Origin: Buddleja alternifolia
Taxonomy: Eukaryota; Streptophyta; Magnoliopsida; Lamiales; Scrophulariaceae
Reading direction: 5' to 3'
NCBI GenBank assembly: GCA_019426215.1
Contig: CM033400.1
Coordinates: forward strand, 17,902,568 to 17,966,567
Length of the DNA stretch: 64,000 nt
Below, one piece after another: positions 1-11,632 of the stretch (positions are counted from its first letter, which is position 1; each line of letters opens with the position of its first letter). Under the pieces are notes generated by a model. That model ran no database searches and was not told the origin of the DNA. It saw only the letters and a list, made by a program, of their open reading frames with translations. The position numbers and the translations under genes are program-made.

Positions 1-554
1 AAATCTACCAAGAAACACACTTATGACAACCCCTCAACACATGTGCTGAATTATGGCCAAAATTGATTCTTACCCATCATATAATGCTAGAATTTAGGCT
101 GAAAAGGAGTAACATTCAGACTATCCATGCCTAGGCATGACTAGGAAGGCGTTGGGGCGTATCCTGGCACATGTACTTCTCTGTTCGGCGCAGCAATCGT
201 ATTTCCTTCACAATTATATATATAGACCTCCGATTTGGATGTTTCAAGTTCCCATTTGAAGCTAAGACATACATCTAAAACTTTGTAGAAGGAAACTTTG
301 TCTAAGTCGGTCTCAAAATGTACGAAATTATCGCTCGAATGTGGTAGGAGATGCATAAACCGCCTAGGTGTTGAAAAACATGCTTGAACTTGTTTTGTAC
401 ATCGTTTTTCTACCCTTTTCTTCATGTATTCTCATTTATTACCTGTATTCACTTAACACACCTATTAAATGCAAATGTGACATGATTTAAGCAATAAGTG
501 AATCCAAATCATAAGAATTACGGTCTTAAAAACACGTAAAAACACCTCTTATCA
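1..554 (-). repeat. Right end of a family Y LTR (gypsy-type)
   Basis: Nearly identical to 51734-52287, which is the end of a complete solo LTR in this window. It ends in ...CTCTTATCA at 554, so the sense strand begins TGATAAGAGG there. The rest of the LTR lies left of the window. A small open frame inside it (141-425, minus) recurs at 51874-52158 only because the LTR is repeated, and I do not call it a gene. Confidence 0.8.
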
Positions 555-760
555 GTCAGATACGAAGGGAGAAATGAGGAGTAAAGAAAGCATTGGTTCG
601 TTGCTATTAGAGGGAGTTATGTTTTGGGATGTATCATTGGGTATGTAAGATTGACGAGGAATTTATTGTTGATTTAATTGGAATGTAAAAGTTTAGTTTC
701 AGTAGATGACGTATTGGTATAGTTCTGACACTTAGCCATGGCTCGAGAAAGGAAGGTCTC
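555..760. other. Unassigned spacer
   Basis: No coding frame or recognisable repeat was seen between the family Y LTR end and the diverged left part of the family Z LTR. It may be a badly decayed part of the Z LTR. Confidence 0.3.
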
Positions 761-1924
761 CTGGAATAATAACTAAACGCAACAAACTCAATAAATATGA
801 TTATAACGTGAATAGATAAAATTATATGAGAAAAACGACTAAGACACATACAATGACACAGATTTACTTATATTTATATAAATGTTGTTCTTCAAGTTAT
901 TAGAATAATGTTGCTATGGTGGACATTCCTTAAGAATATTATCACGCAGATCCTTCGCTCATGATAACCTACACTAGATTGGTTGTAGCAATCTCTATTG
1001 CATGCATTAAGAACTAGAATTTTTCCCAGATATATTCAGATTTATCTCTCCAAATACACCCGGCTAACAACATCCAGAGTATGTAGCTATGCCTAGCATC
1101 AACTAACTTAGATGATATTATAATTTTCTCTGCACCCTAATTTACTTTCTCCCGAAGAGATAAATTAGGCAAAATAGCATGCATATGGTGATTAAGCATA
1201 TGAATGGAGTAAAAGCATAGAAAGCATAACACATAGCAATATCAGAATTAACTCAAATAACAACTTTTATATATCAATCATCATAAATCTGGCCATGCAC
1301 GGCCTTAGTCTGACAAAATTAGTACATAAATACTGAGAAAAGTGAATAAGAATAATAGTAAAAATCCATAAACAGATTGTTTTCTCTAATCTAATGTACT
1401 CCCTCTTGTTGAAGAGGAAATCTTATGGTTTTTCTTCTTCTTGCTCTTCAAATCTTAGATTAGGGTTGCTGAAGTCGACCTCCTCTTGTTGTGTTTCGTT
1501 TTGTCTATTTTATATCAGTTATTAGACAGACTCCACCTTAAATCAAAATTTTTTAAATGCGAAAACTGATCTGTCGGGACCAACGTTCGAACGTTGAACT
1601 GCCTGGCGTTCATACATAACATTCCTCCACATCCGTGCGTAGTGTCTCCAAATGTTTGAATGTTAAACTACTCCACGTCCGTGCGTAGTGCCTCCAAACG
1701 TTCGAACGTTAAACTGCTCCACGTTCAAGCGTTAAGCTACTGACTTCTCGGATTTTTCTACTGAATACTTGCTTTTCTCCCTTATTTTCCTCAATTGCAA
1801 GAACTTATACCTGTACTCAAATATCCAACTCATTACATGCATTTGTGGCATAAATTACTCATAATTAAGCTAAATCTATATGAAATCATGGGATCAAATC
1901 ACGTAAATCTCAACCCTAGTAACA
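761..1924 (-). repeat. 3' LTR of gypsy-type element Z1
   Basis: Sense strand is minus, starting at 1924 with TGTTACTAGG directly after a G-rich polypurine tract. It shares ordered, diverged blocks with 29538-30826 and 37259-37998. The U3 part (about 1575-1735) carries repeated AACGTTCGAACGTT-like palindromes. The left edge is diverged and placed only approximately. Family Z resembles plant Ty3/gypsy LTRs of the Athila/Tat type; this is inference. Confidence 0.6.
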
Positions 1925-1937
1925 CCCCCAAACTTAG
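1925..1937 (-). promoter_or_regulatory. Polypurine tract of Z1
   Basis: On the minus strand the bases just before the LTR read AAGTTTGGGGGTG, the expected plus-strand primer for a 3' LTR. A matching tract sits beside the LTR at 57777-57790. Confidence 0.65.
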
Positions 1938-3830
1938 AAATTGATCGTCCTTGAGCAATGATAATCATAAAATTTCAATCCAAACTTCAAGAAAAGAAAG
2001 AAATAACACAAAAAGAAAGGATCAACTCACTTTCGTGGAGTAAACAATCACACTTAGCACGTGTAATAAGCCATTAAACCTTAATGTTTCCCAAAGAGTA
2101 TGAGTTATAGTCTCGTGAGGCTTTGCAGATGATATACCCACAAAATCTGACAAACTTTCAATCCCAACCAAATAAATAAATCTCAACATAACTAACAAGA
2201 AAGTAATCGCACAAAATCATCCTTTTGAAGCTCACAAGAATATATATATATATATATACTACTTTTGCTCATGTGACACCTCAGCTCGAAAAGACTCCAT
2301 AGGGTGTAGTAAAAATAAATCAAGGTATTATAGTCGAGAAACATCCTTACCAATTTTTGGACATTATTCCCGTATCTATCAACTTTTGATCCAACACAAG
2401 GCACAAGAATCATAAACAATCTCATAGCCAATTAAATTTCGTTATCTCAAACAATCAAACTTTCAACTCATATGAAACTTCCCATTAAACTCATTTGCTA
2501 GATCATGTGCAGTTTTTTTATTCTATTAGGCTTTCTATGGCGGATTAAATGCAAAAAAAACCCATGTGATATAATTTTTTTTTGCTAAAAACCCCATGTG
2601 ATCACGAAATAACCTAAAAACTCCCCGTGTTCTTAAAAAGTCTGCAAAAGTCACTTTTTGTAAAAAAAACGAGCGTGTTTTTCACCGTTATTGACATGCT
2701 TATTTGTCATTTATATACTCTCCAAATAATATAAAAGGCAAAATAGTATTATTTCACCCAAAAAACACATATTTCTTTCTATTTTTTTTACAAAAAGAGA
2801 CTTTTTAAGAACACGGGGGGTTTTTAGGCTATTTCGTGATCACAGGGGGTTTTAGCAAAAACGTTATATCACAGGTTTTTTTTTTTTGCATTTAACCCTT
2901 CTATGGCACCCATGTAACAAGCTTTAGATCAATGACTCCCAAATTAGATAGTTATAGGGCATGAAGTGTAGAGACACTCCTAAGGATTTAATCACTCGAG
3001 TGTCAAAGGCCACGAAACAAAACTAGATCTTTCAACAATTCACTTCTTTTGGCTTGTGCTTAGCTCAAATTAGTGTAACAATACAATATATAGGAATGAG
3101 ACTCTTTACCTCCAGTACATATTAGCCTGACCTTTTTGGTCATACCAAATTCAACCTTTTTATTCCATTATTTAGCATACAGAATTAACTAATCATCCTA
3201 TAATCTCATGAGAAATCTAAGTTAATATTTCTGGAAAAAAAAATGTCTCAAGATGGTTATCCTCTCAACTCAACTACCCTCGACTTATGTGCATTGTGAA
3301 TCATCTATGAAATCAATCCTAGTCTAGGGTCTCCACGAGCAATTTCAAAGATATATATGTTCCATTAAAATCAAATTATTTATGGAAATCATGCCATTTC
3401 TCCAAGTTAATCAATCTCAATGCATTAATTAGTTTTTTTTTAATAACATTCTGACACTCCTTCCCCAAATTTATACTAAAACAAATCGCATATGTTCTTT
3501 TACTACTCTCCTACCCCCAAACTTAAAGCCAACATTGTCCCCAATGTTCTACACAGTAAATATGGATAGAAAAATGAAAAGAACAACAAAAGTAGTACCG
3601 ACTAGGATGCTGAAAAGCAAACTTATATTCCTTCTGGCAATGTTTCAGGAGGAATTCTCACGGGAGTGACAATGTAAGCATATGCCACTGCGGCATAAAA
3701 AAAAACTAGCAACAGAAATAAAAACAGCAATTTAAACAACAGATAAAAATAAATAGAAAAACCAAAACAAAATTAGCGAAAAGAAAGAAAAAAAAAGAAA
3801 ATAGAAAAAGAAAAAGAACACAAAGCAGGA
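1938..3830 (-). other. 3' non-coding region of gypsy element Z1
   Basis: About 1.5 kb of non-coding sequence, excluding a MITE, lies between the ORF stop and the polypurine tract. It is collinear with 57791-59419 in element Y1. Shared landmarks include the abundant 'Cgagtgtcaaaggccac' and 'ctcgtgagg' strings. No ORF here is credible. A short TA microsatellite lies near 2240-2260. Confidence 0.6.
2541..2898. mobile_element. MITE with long inverted repeats
   Basis: A 358-bp non-coding element whose two ends, about 120 bp each, are inverted copies of each other: (C)GGATTAAATGC at the left, GCATTTAACCC at the right. TTCTATGG flanks it on both sides (2533-2540 and 2899-2906), an 8-bp target duplication, possibly 9 bp with one mismatch. 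The homologous stretch at 58370-58400 in Y1 has a single TTCTATG and no insert, so it is an empty site. A duplication of 8-9 bp fits a hAT- or Mutator-derived MITE; which one is undecided. Confidence 0.8.
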
Positions 3831-4876
3831 TCACTCCTCTACTGCCATATCAACATCCTCTTCAGTGGGATTAACATGGGCTGGAAACAGACAAGGAACA
3901 AACTCTGGTCGTAAGGGATAATTAGGCACTGGCCGACCGGCTGCATTGTCAGCAACAATCATCAAATCCCTCTGGTACTGCCCCAAATACTGACTCAACA
4001 TCTGAAAGTTCACACTAATAGCATTCTAAATCTGGTATTGGAAAGTTGTGTGATTCTTCTATAATGCAGCAACCTGCTGCTGTAGACTCTCAAGTAACCC
4101 GGAAGGTGCAGCTGAAGCATCCCTAGGACTGACACCTCTCTCCTGTGTAGGTTTGGTATTTTTGACACCAGGGGTCAGATGAATGAGCTCCTCAATATCA
4201 AGCTCTCCTTCAGCTTCCATAAAACTCTCTCCGTCCCCCGGCTGAATTTGAGCTTCAAGCAAAGGGCAGTAATCAAGGAAGGGAAGAAAAGTGTAGTAGT
4301 CTTCACTTTCGAGTTATGAGAAACCTCCCCTCCAAATCATTTTATTTGTCCCCTTTAAACAATGTTGTTCGACTCCCAAACAGCACTCGGGTGTGCAATC
4401 AAAAGCAACACCTCATCTAGATCAACAAGAAAATTTCCAACGGATGGCCCAATCAATGGTGCAAACTCACAAGATATACTCGTAGGAAGACCAAGGCAAG
4501 TGCGAATATCCTCGTCGGTACATGAGACAGTCTTACTTTTGACAGTAATAGAGACCAGTGTAAAGAATCCTGGAGCTTTCAAAAAAACGTCAGAAGCATT
4601 GCTATAGAACTCCTGGACCCACGAGAGCATAATAGGCTATGGTGGTTTATAAAATTTCAACCAGTCATTATCATGAAAAATTCTTTTCAGATTTTGTCGC
4701 CCTGGTACTAGCTGCCCTTCCTTCAAAATAACCTGGGGTTTAAGATGCTAAATCCCGAAACCAAAGGGGCCACTAGTTCGACTTGTGTAGTGGCAATAGG
4801 GGTAGGCGCAGTACTAGAAGTACCTTCCCTAGCTTTTCTCTTCTTTCCTCTGTTTTCAGGTTGCTTAAGACGAGGC
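3831..4876 (-). pseudogene. Broken 3' accessory ORF of gypsy element Z1 (putative plant transposon protein-like)
   Basis: Reading from an ATG at 4876, the minus strand gives a basic start (MPRLKQPENRGKKRKAREG), then degenerate frames. A recognisable block at about 4630-4400 contains WVQEFYSNA, a valine-rich stretch and CLGLPTSI. A Q-rich and acidic end stops at 3831. The pattern of an N-terminal basic tail, an EFYxN motif, then a short 'LGLP' motif is what I know from the plant transposon-protein domain found in ORFs downstream of pol in Ty3/gypsy elements. Stops and frameshifts interrupt it at least three times. It is followed by the 3' non-coding region and 3' LTR. A nuclear role is possible but unknown. 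Confidence 0.55.
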
Positions 4877-4961
4877 ATGGAGGGATAACTGACTAGGCTA
4901 CACGATAGTTCAGCTTGAAGAAATGCCTTGGTCTTGTAATGTCCTCAGTGACGCTCTGACC

Positions 4962-6389
4962 TTATGAGCGTGCCTCAGCTGTGACCTCTGAAGAAGGTAG
5001 TGGTTGGAACCCTTCCGATGTAGGTTCCTCGGCATCCAATGCAGCGCTGGTTGCAATATCTTTGGCAATGGCCACCACTTCTTCATAATCAACATCGAGA
5101 TGGGCGTTGATTGGTTCTTCAGCAGCAACTGGAACAATAGTTGTAGCACAAGAACTATCCTCTATAAGAGCAGGATCTTCTACAGATGTAGGAAAAGAAA
5201 CGCGGTGGGAAGAAATAAACTTACGCTGAGACAATAGCAGCTTCTTGAGCGCTTGGCTCAATGGTCTCAGGCTCTTCAGGAGCAGGGGCAGGTTGACGCT
5301 TGCCTGTCCTGGAATGCTTGAAAATCTTCTTGACGTTTACTCCTTCAACGAGCTTAAGAGTTTGGGCAGGAGGAGCAACAATTGATTCTTCAAAATTGAT
5401 TTTCTTGATGATTCATTCCAACTTCTTCCGCTTTATTAAAGGAATCTTATCCTCCTCATCCTAATCAATTTCCTCACTGTCCTTGGGAGGAGATGGAATA
5501 GCATGAGCCTTGGGCTTACGAGAAGCCCTTTCCGCCTGTATAGCCGAACGCTTCACGGCTTCAACCGGAGTAGGACGCTCAGCTTCCTCATCGAACGCTT
5601 CACGCACCACTTGGCGCTCAGATAGTGGTCTCGAAGCACCACCAACTCGGGGAGGGTGAAGAAGATTAGTTAGAATTCTCTTCCCTAGTAGCTTGACCTT
5701 TGCCAAAGGAAGCCCAAAGAGTGAACAGACTCCGCTCTGTACAGTAGATCACTTAGAATAGTTCCATAGGGTTGGTTTGCGCTGCTTAAACAGACCCTAA
5801 ACCTTCTGAACACATACTCGCTCTAGTTTATCTTGATGTTGAGGAGTATGGCAGTCATCATCTGAAACTACATCGGATTGACCTTATCAAAGGTACCCAC
5901 CCTGCATCCGATAATCTTGATGTAGAAATCAGCCATTAATCTGTACTTCGGCACTATTCCTTCCTTCTCAAAGTGCGGTTTATATGGTACACCATCATAT
6001 GCACTCATAATAGTCCATGCTTCTTGAATTTGTTCTTAAGTAACACAGTCCAATGCCTCACCCTCATTCAGCAGATTAAAGTTCTTGGCAATGAAAGCAG
6101 CAGAAATAATAAATTCTTTTGGAGACTCCTTCTTGGATAAAGAAAACAGGCAAGAGATAGACTTCTTCTCCTCTGAAAGTTTAGCAGTCTTCCAGAAAGT
6201 GTCTAGTTCAGTTGCAAACACATAAGAATACTTCGTCAAGAACGTCTGAAGCCCAGTCTTGGCCACAGAGTCCATCATATCAGTCGTGTTTCACTGATTC
6301 TTGTCATACAAAAATTTCTAATCCACCATAAGGCCTTCAGTAACCTTGATGGTGTCTTCAGTAGTGTTTACAGATTTCTTAGGTGTCAT
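4962..6389 (-). pseudogene. Sirevirus-like second ORF, copy 1 (broken)
   Basis: It starts with ATG at 6389, 850 bp downstream of the pol stop on the same strand. The first 120 codons contain in-frame stops at former tryptophan-like positions. The frame then continues through MMDSVAKTGLQTFLTKYSY and a block near 5940-5750 with INWSEYVF and YGTILSDLL. That block aligns with INWSLYVF and CGIVLSRLL at 56437-56270 in copy 2. An acidic and charged region follows (5706-5461), then one with paired acidic residues and VVAIAKDI, matching VVDIAKEV of copy 2. The copy is cut off near 4960 and replaced by Z1. A GTAAGT donor-like site occurs near 5230. Sireviruses carry an env-like ORF in this place; no signal peptide or membrane segment is clear here, so function is unknown. 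Confidence 0.6.
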
Positions 6390-6565
6390 TTGAGTGTTTT
6401 AAAAGAGATGAACTGAGATTTTCTTTGAAAGAGAAAGAGAGAGAGAGAGAGTGTAATTTTGCAGATAGCTTGAGTAAAAGTGAATAATTTTTCTGCAAAG
6501 ATTATGTTTTAAATGACACAGTTAAATTTTTTAAAACTTGTGTTCTCTCCTCTCAGTAAGATTTT

Positions 6566-6574
6566 GACACGTGT
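6566..6574. promoter_or_regulatory. G-box upstream of second ORF, copy 1
   Basis: GACACGTGT, with the CACGTG palindrome at 6568-6573, lies about 180 bp upstream of the ORF start at 6389. The same box sits about 165 bp upstream of the ORF in copy 2 (60663-60668). A (GA)n stretch at 6429-6450 lies between it and the ORF, in what would be the leader. Confidence 0.4.
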
Positions 6575-7130
6575 AAAGTTATTGAATCTCAGCCATGAAT
6601 TCTTTTAACTGTGGACGCGAGTTTTAGGCAAGAGAGAGAAGTTACATTTGGTGACTCCTATATATAAATATTTGACGCCCGAGTGAAATTTTTAAAACGT
6701 TTGGCATTTTCAGAGTGTAATGCACGTGCTTGATGGTACACTGACGCGTACACAAACACGTACTAACTCTAAACCGTTATTTTGAAAAGTTTTTAATTTA
6801 CCCGCCAGTTTGATGTGATAGAAGCGTGCGAATAGAGTTCAAAATGGACTTTTGAGTCTATCTATCACAACATTAAGCGTGTAAAATTTATGCATGAATT
6901 TTATAAACACTTTTATATTAAGTGTTGAACGGAATAAGTTCAACGCTTAACATATACCACTTGTTATATGTTATATTGTAAGTTTTATGTTTGACGCTTA
7001 AAATTTAAATTCTATTTGTGTTTGAGAGTCCAACATATTATGCACAAACAATACCGTGCATTGATGATCTATGCATATGAAAGTAGTTTTGATCATTGAC
7101 GCTTACAGATATATTCAAGTACAATTTTAA

Positions 7131-7208
7131 GGTTCCCCCTAAATTTGATAACTCGTAACACTTTTCAAAAATCTTTTAGACATAAATAAAGTGGATTCCC
7201 CCAAAATT
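7131..7208 (-). promoter_or_regulatory. Two polypurine-tract-like motifs after SIRE1 pol
   Basis: On the minus strand TTTTGGGGGAATCC (7192-7208) is followed by TTTAGGGGGAACC (7131-7146). Both are kept in copy 2 at 61324-61340 and 61261-61274. Multiple polypurine tracts downstream of pol are a known hallmark of Sirevirus copia elements. Confidence 0.55.
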
Positions 7209-7239
7209 ATATGTCTAATAAAAGTATGATGCATAATGA

Positions 7240-10200
7240 TTAAGCGTTTAAATCAATCATACCTAAGTCACTTCTTAAAGTGAGAAACCGTTGTTCGTTG
7301 AGAGCTTTGGTGAAGATATCTACCAACTGTTTGTCAGTACCAATAAAGTGCATGGAGATATCTTTCTTTTGAACATGGTCACGAAGAAAATGGTATCTGA
7401 TGTCAATATGTTTGCTTCTGGAATGAAGAACAAGGTTTTAAGTCATGGCTAGAGCACTTTGGTTATCACAATGAATGGGGGTTGGACCTAGGATTCTTCC
7501 ATAATCTCTAAGTTGTTGCCTCATTCATAACACTTGTGCACAACAACTTCTTACAGCTACATACTCGGATTCAGCTGTAGAAGTAGCTATGGATTGTTGC
7601 TTCTTACTATGCCATGAAACTAACCTATCACCTAGAAATTGACATGTACTACTAGTACTCTTATGCTCTATTTTGCATCCTGCAAAATTTGCATCTGAGT
7701 AACCAATTAGTTCAAAAGGAGAGTCTCTTGGATACCATAAGTTCACATTTTGTGTGCCTTACAGGTATTTAAGGATCTTCTTGGCACTGATTAAGTGTGA
7801 CTCATTAAGATCAGCTCGAAAGCGCACATGCATACCGAAAACATAATATCGGTCTCCTAGCAGTAAGATAAAGAAGTGATCCAATGATACCTCTATAATT
7901 AGTAATATCAACCTTCTTCTCACTTTCATCTTTATCTAACTTAAATGTTTGGCTCATTGGAATTTTTGAAGATGATGCATTTTCCATACCAAATTTCTTA
8001 ATCATATCACGTGTATATTTAGCTTGGTTAATAAATATGCCATTAGGGAATTGTTTAACTTATAATCCTAAGAAGAAAGTTAATTCACCCATCATGCTCA
8101 TTTCAAATTGTTCTTGCATCATTTTCAAAAACTTCTCACGCAGACGCTTATTAGTAGAACTAAATATAATATCATCAACATAAATCTGGACTAAGAGAAT
8201 ATCTTCATCATTAGTAATTTTAAATAACGTTGTATCAACGCTACCTTTTGAAAAGCCTTTACCAATGCTCGGGGTGCTTGCTTAAGCCCATAAAGTGCTT
8301 TATCTAGCTTTTAGACCATACCCTTACCATGGCTATTGATGAATCCTGGTGGTTGCTCTACATATACCTCTTCTTGGAGTTTACCATTCAGGAAAGCACT
8401 CTTCACGTCCATCTAATACACCATAAACTTGTTGAATGCTGCATACGCTAGAAATATGCGGATTGCTTCAAGATGGGCGACAGGAGCATATGTCTCATCA
8501 AAATCAATACTTCTTGTCAATATCCTTGAGCAACAAGTCTGGCTTTGTTCCTTATCACGATGCCATTCTCATCCATCTTGTTTCTATAAACCCATCTAAT
8601 CCCAATAACTCCTTGGTGAGTTGGCCTTGGTACTAGCGTCCAAACCTTACTACACTCAAACTGATTAAGCTCTTCTTGCATGGCTTCAATCCAACTAGGA
8701 TCACATAATGCTTCATCCACTTTCTTAGGTTCCATCTGAGATAAGAAGCTCGCGAACATGGCTATTGAATGTAGCGGCCTTAGTCCTAACATGCGCTTCA
8801 ATATGTCCAATAATCTGCTTAGGTGGATGATCACGTAGCCATAGTCTATCTGGTTGGAATGGGTTAAGAGGTTGAACAGGCGCTTGGTTCACTTGCGTAG
8901 GCACTTCAAGTTCACAGATCCTACATTGCTCTTGATGATCACTCTCTTCATGATCATCAACATATCTTACATTGTTATCCGAAATAACCTCACGAGTAAT
9001 CTTAGGAGGGGGCACTAAGAACTCATCATCGCCGTCACTATCATGATCAATGGCAATCTTAGACGCTTGATGACACAGATCTTCAACTCCTACATCATTC
9101 ATATTAACCTTACTTGGTTCTTGGTTAGGATCATAAAAAACAACATGAATAAATTCCTCAACCTTCGATTTGATCTTATTTAAGATGAGAAAATTCTTTC
9201 CATTTTTCGCATAGCCTAGAAAAATTCCCTCATCCGCTTTAGGATCAAATGTCTTTAGGCTTTGGGATTCATTATTATGAATAAAGCATTTTAAACCAAA
9301 GACGTGAAAGTTTGAAACATTCGACTTACGTCGCTTCCATAGTTCATATGGAGTTTTCCCATGCCGTTTGTTGATCATGCAATGATTTTGAGTGTAATAG
9401 GCAGTGTTGATCGCTTCAGCTAAAAACCTAGGAGCAAGCTTGGACTCTGCTAACATCGTCCTAGCAGCTTCCTTGAGCGTTCTGTTCCGGTGCTTAGCAA
9501 CACCATTCTGTAAGGGAGTTCTGGGAGCTGAATACTCATGATGTATTCCATTCTCTACGCAAAACTTCTCAACAACCTTGTTAGTAAACTCAGTACCGTG
9601 ATCGCTTCTTATTCTTGCAACTTTAAGATTTTTCGAAGTTTGCAATTGCCGAATAAGCGTTGTTAACTTGTCACATGTTTCATCTTTGGATAAAAGAAAT
9701 TCCACCCAAGTAAATCGAGAGAAATCATATGCTATCACCAAAGTATACTTTTTACTGTTAGAGTGTATGCCCTCAAATGCCATAAAGAGGATAGATTTAT
9801 AGGGCATTGACTTGTAACTAAACAATTTCTTTTTATTATATATAAGGTGTTAACTGGTTGTTTTCTTATAGACATTTGTAAGATGTTAATAAACAACGTA
9901 AAGTCCTTGAGAATGAAGGCAAACCTTCTACATTCTATGGGATAGGAAGAATGGCACTCGAAGGGTTTTGATCCTTATTCTCTAAATAGGGTTCGCAAGT
10001 CTAAGAAAGTATTTGACTGGACATCAATACAGAACAAGGACTTGCATGATATAAGTTTTGACAGAGAAAGTGCCAGTCGAGCACTATGGGAATGATAGTG
10101 GAAACTTATGTCATGGACATATTAGTTGGACTAATATGTTCGAACACGGCTCGCATCAGTTTCATCACATGGGTATTCACTCACTGACAGTCAATGATGA

Positions 10201-11552
10201 AACTGATAAGTTGTGATAGGTACGCATGAACCTTAGACCTGAGGAATCGAGTTGAAGATGTACTTGTGACATCAAGTCTGTCATTAAAGTAGTTAGATCC
10301 AAATCACCCTTTGGTGGGATCGACCTCGAAATGCGACTTGAGGGGCAAGTAGCATTGTTAACTAATTAGCAAAATGGGATTTATTCTCTCATAAGTGAAT
10401 GAGCTAAATATCCTATGCAGTCATGAATGAGTGAGGTTAAAAGTCTTTGGTCAAAGCATAAAATGACCTCAACTCATTATGAGCTAAGCATATGGTCAAG
10501 TCATGTGAGTTTGACTAAAACCATGACTCTCACTTGACTGGGATATAAGAATAAAAGGTTTATACTCGTATGGTATTTGTAGTGTATATGGTTTGGAATG
10601 ATCCTATTCATTTGTTCTCAATTGGGATACGATGTGAGACACGTGACTGGCTAGGTGTTACTCACATGCTTTTGGTCTCCTCCCAATTGTCTTTTGAAAT
10701 GAACCTAAAGAGTTGCGCTTCAAGGAAGTGCAAAAGGAAAATCATGGAGAAGACTTGAGAGAATTTTCGGTATAGGATATCGAGATTAATTAATTAATCA
10801 TTAGATGATTTTATTAATTAATTAAGTTAATGAATTAATTATTCCTTAGAGGAATTTAATTATAATATTAACATGAATTTAATTGATTATTTAATTAACT
10901 TATTTATTGGATAAATAATATTAATTATTTAATTAATTAAAAACCAAAATAGGACTAACGCCTGAAGGCTTAAAAGCCTTGAAGTGGTGTCCACAATAGG
11001 GATTTGGAGACCTAGGTTATTGTTTTTCTATTGTAGTATAAATACACTACTTAGTGAAAAATAACTAAGTGAATGAACACACAAACTTTCTCTCCATGTA
11101 ACACTCTCCATCCTCTCTCTTTCTCTCTCTAGCCGTCTTCCTCAAGAGAAGAACAAGATTTCGTTTTTTGACCCGGCACGGCTTTAGAGACAGCGACGAA
11201 TTTACTGTTCAGAAGGGATTGCAAAGCTGGTTCAGAATTCAACATACGCAAGAACGGTAATTGAATTCGAAACCCATTTAAATACGAGAAATAGAGATGA
11301 ACACTGGGATTTAAACATATTCTTCCGCTGTGTTTTTTTGATTTTATGCAATTTTCCCCAACATTTACTACTCACACTGGTCGTCTGAATAGGTCCAAAC
11401 AGATCCATGTGAAGTAGTTTCAAGTATCCTAGAGGTAGATGGATGAAGCTTTCTCTTGAAAGATGATTAACTTGTTCTCTCCCGTTTGACAGTGTCCAAA
11501 GCGATCATTATGAAATGGTCTGTTCGGTAATTCCCTCTACAGATTGGCGTTA
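7240..11552 (-). pseudogene. Sirevirus-like copia pol, copy 1 (integrase, RT, RNase H), broken
   Basis: The minus strand encodes, in copia order: pre-integrase remnant (about 11552-11424), integrase with LLHMDLFGPI (around 11410), SDHGTEFTN and NGVAKHRNRTLKEA (9640-9460), integrase tail, the RT start (8834-8517, WxEAMQEELxQFE and RWVYRNKMDENG), a degraded RT middle with a YVDD-equivalent near 8180, and RNase H (7746-7525, GYSDANFAGCKI and SIATSTAESEYVA). The stop is at 7240. In the integrase the usual glutamate context GVAERRN reads GVAKHRN, so the catalytic Glu is replaced. Stops and frameshifts break RT. A 1.6-kb solo LTR splits the integrase at 9755/11364. The 5' part (gag, protease, 5' LTR) is missing beyond the N gap. 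Confidence 0.85.
9756..11363 (+). mobile_element. Copia solo LTR inside SIRE1 integrase
   Basis: A 1608-bp element that begins TGTTAGAGTG and ends TTTTCCCCAACA, flanked by TTTAC on both sides (9751-9755 and 11364-11368). The host integrase frame resumes exactly across it. A TATA box (TATAAATACAC) near 11037 puts the sense on the plus strand. It contains no coding region. Left by LTR-LTR recombination of a Ty1/copia element. Confidence 0.85.
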
Positions 11553-11632
11553 NNNNNNNNNNNNNNNNNNNNNNNNNNNNNNNNNNNNNNNNNNNNNNNN
11601 NNNNNNNNNNNNNNNNNNNNNNNNNNNNNNNN
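11553..11632. other. Assembly gap (80 N)
   Basis: A run of N between the SIRE1 pre-integrase region and the gag C terminus of copia element C. The true junction of the two elements, and any lost sequence, is hidden here. Confidence 0.99.

Larger units (their letters stand above)
6390..7239 (-). other. Spacer between pol and second ORF, SIRE1
   Basis: Non-coding, AT-rich and collinear with 60502-61370 in copy 2. It holds the G-box and, next to the pol stop, two purine-rich tracts on the minus strand. Several direct and inverted AAGCGTT/AACGCTT-type motifs are scattered through it. Confidence 0.6.

Noticed and set aside
141..425. 94-codon frame present twice (also 51874-52158)
   Set aside because: The repetition is due to the LTR being repeated; the peptide has no domain and the LTR sense promoter does not need it.
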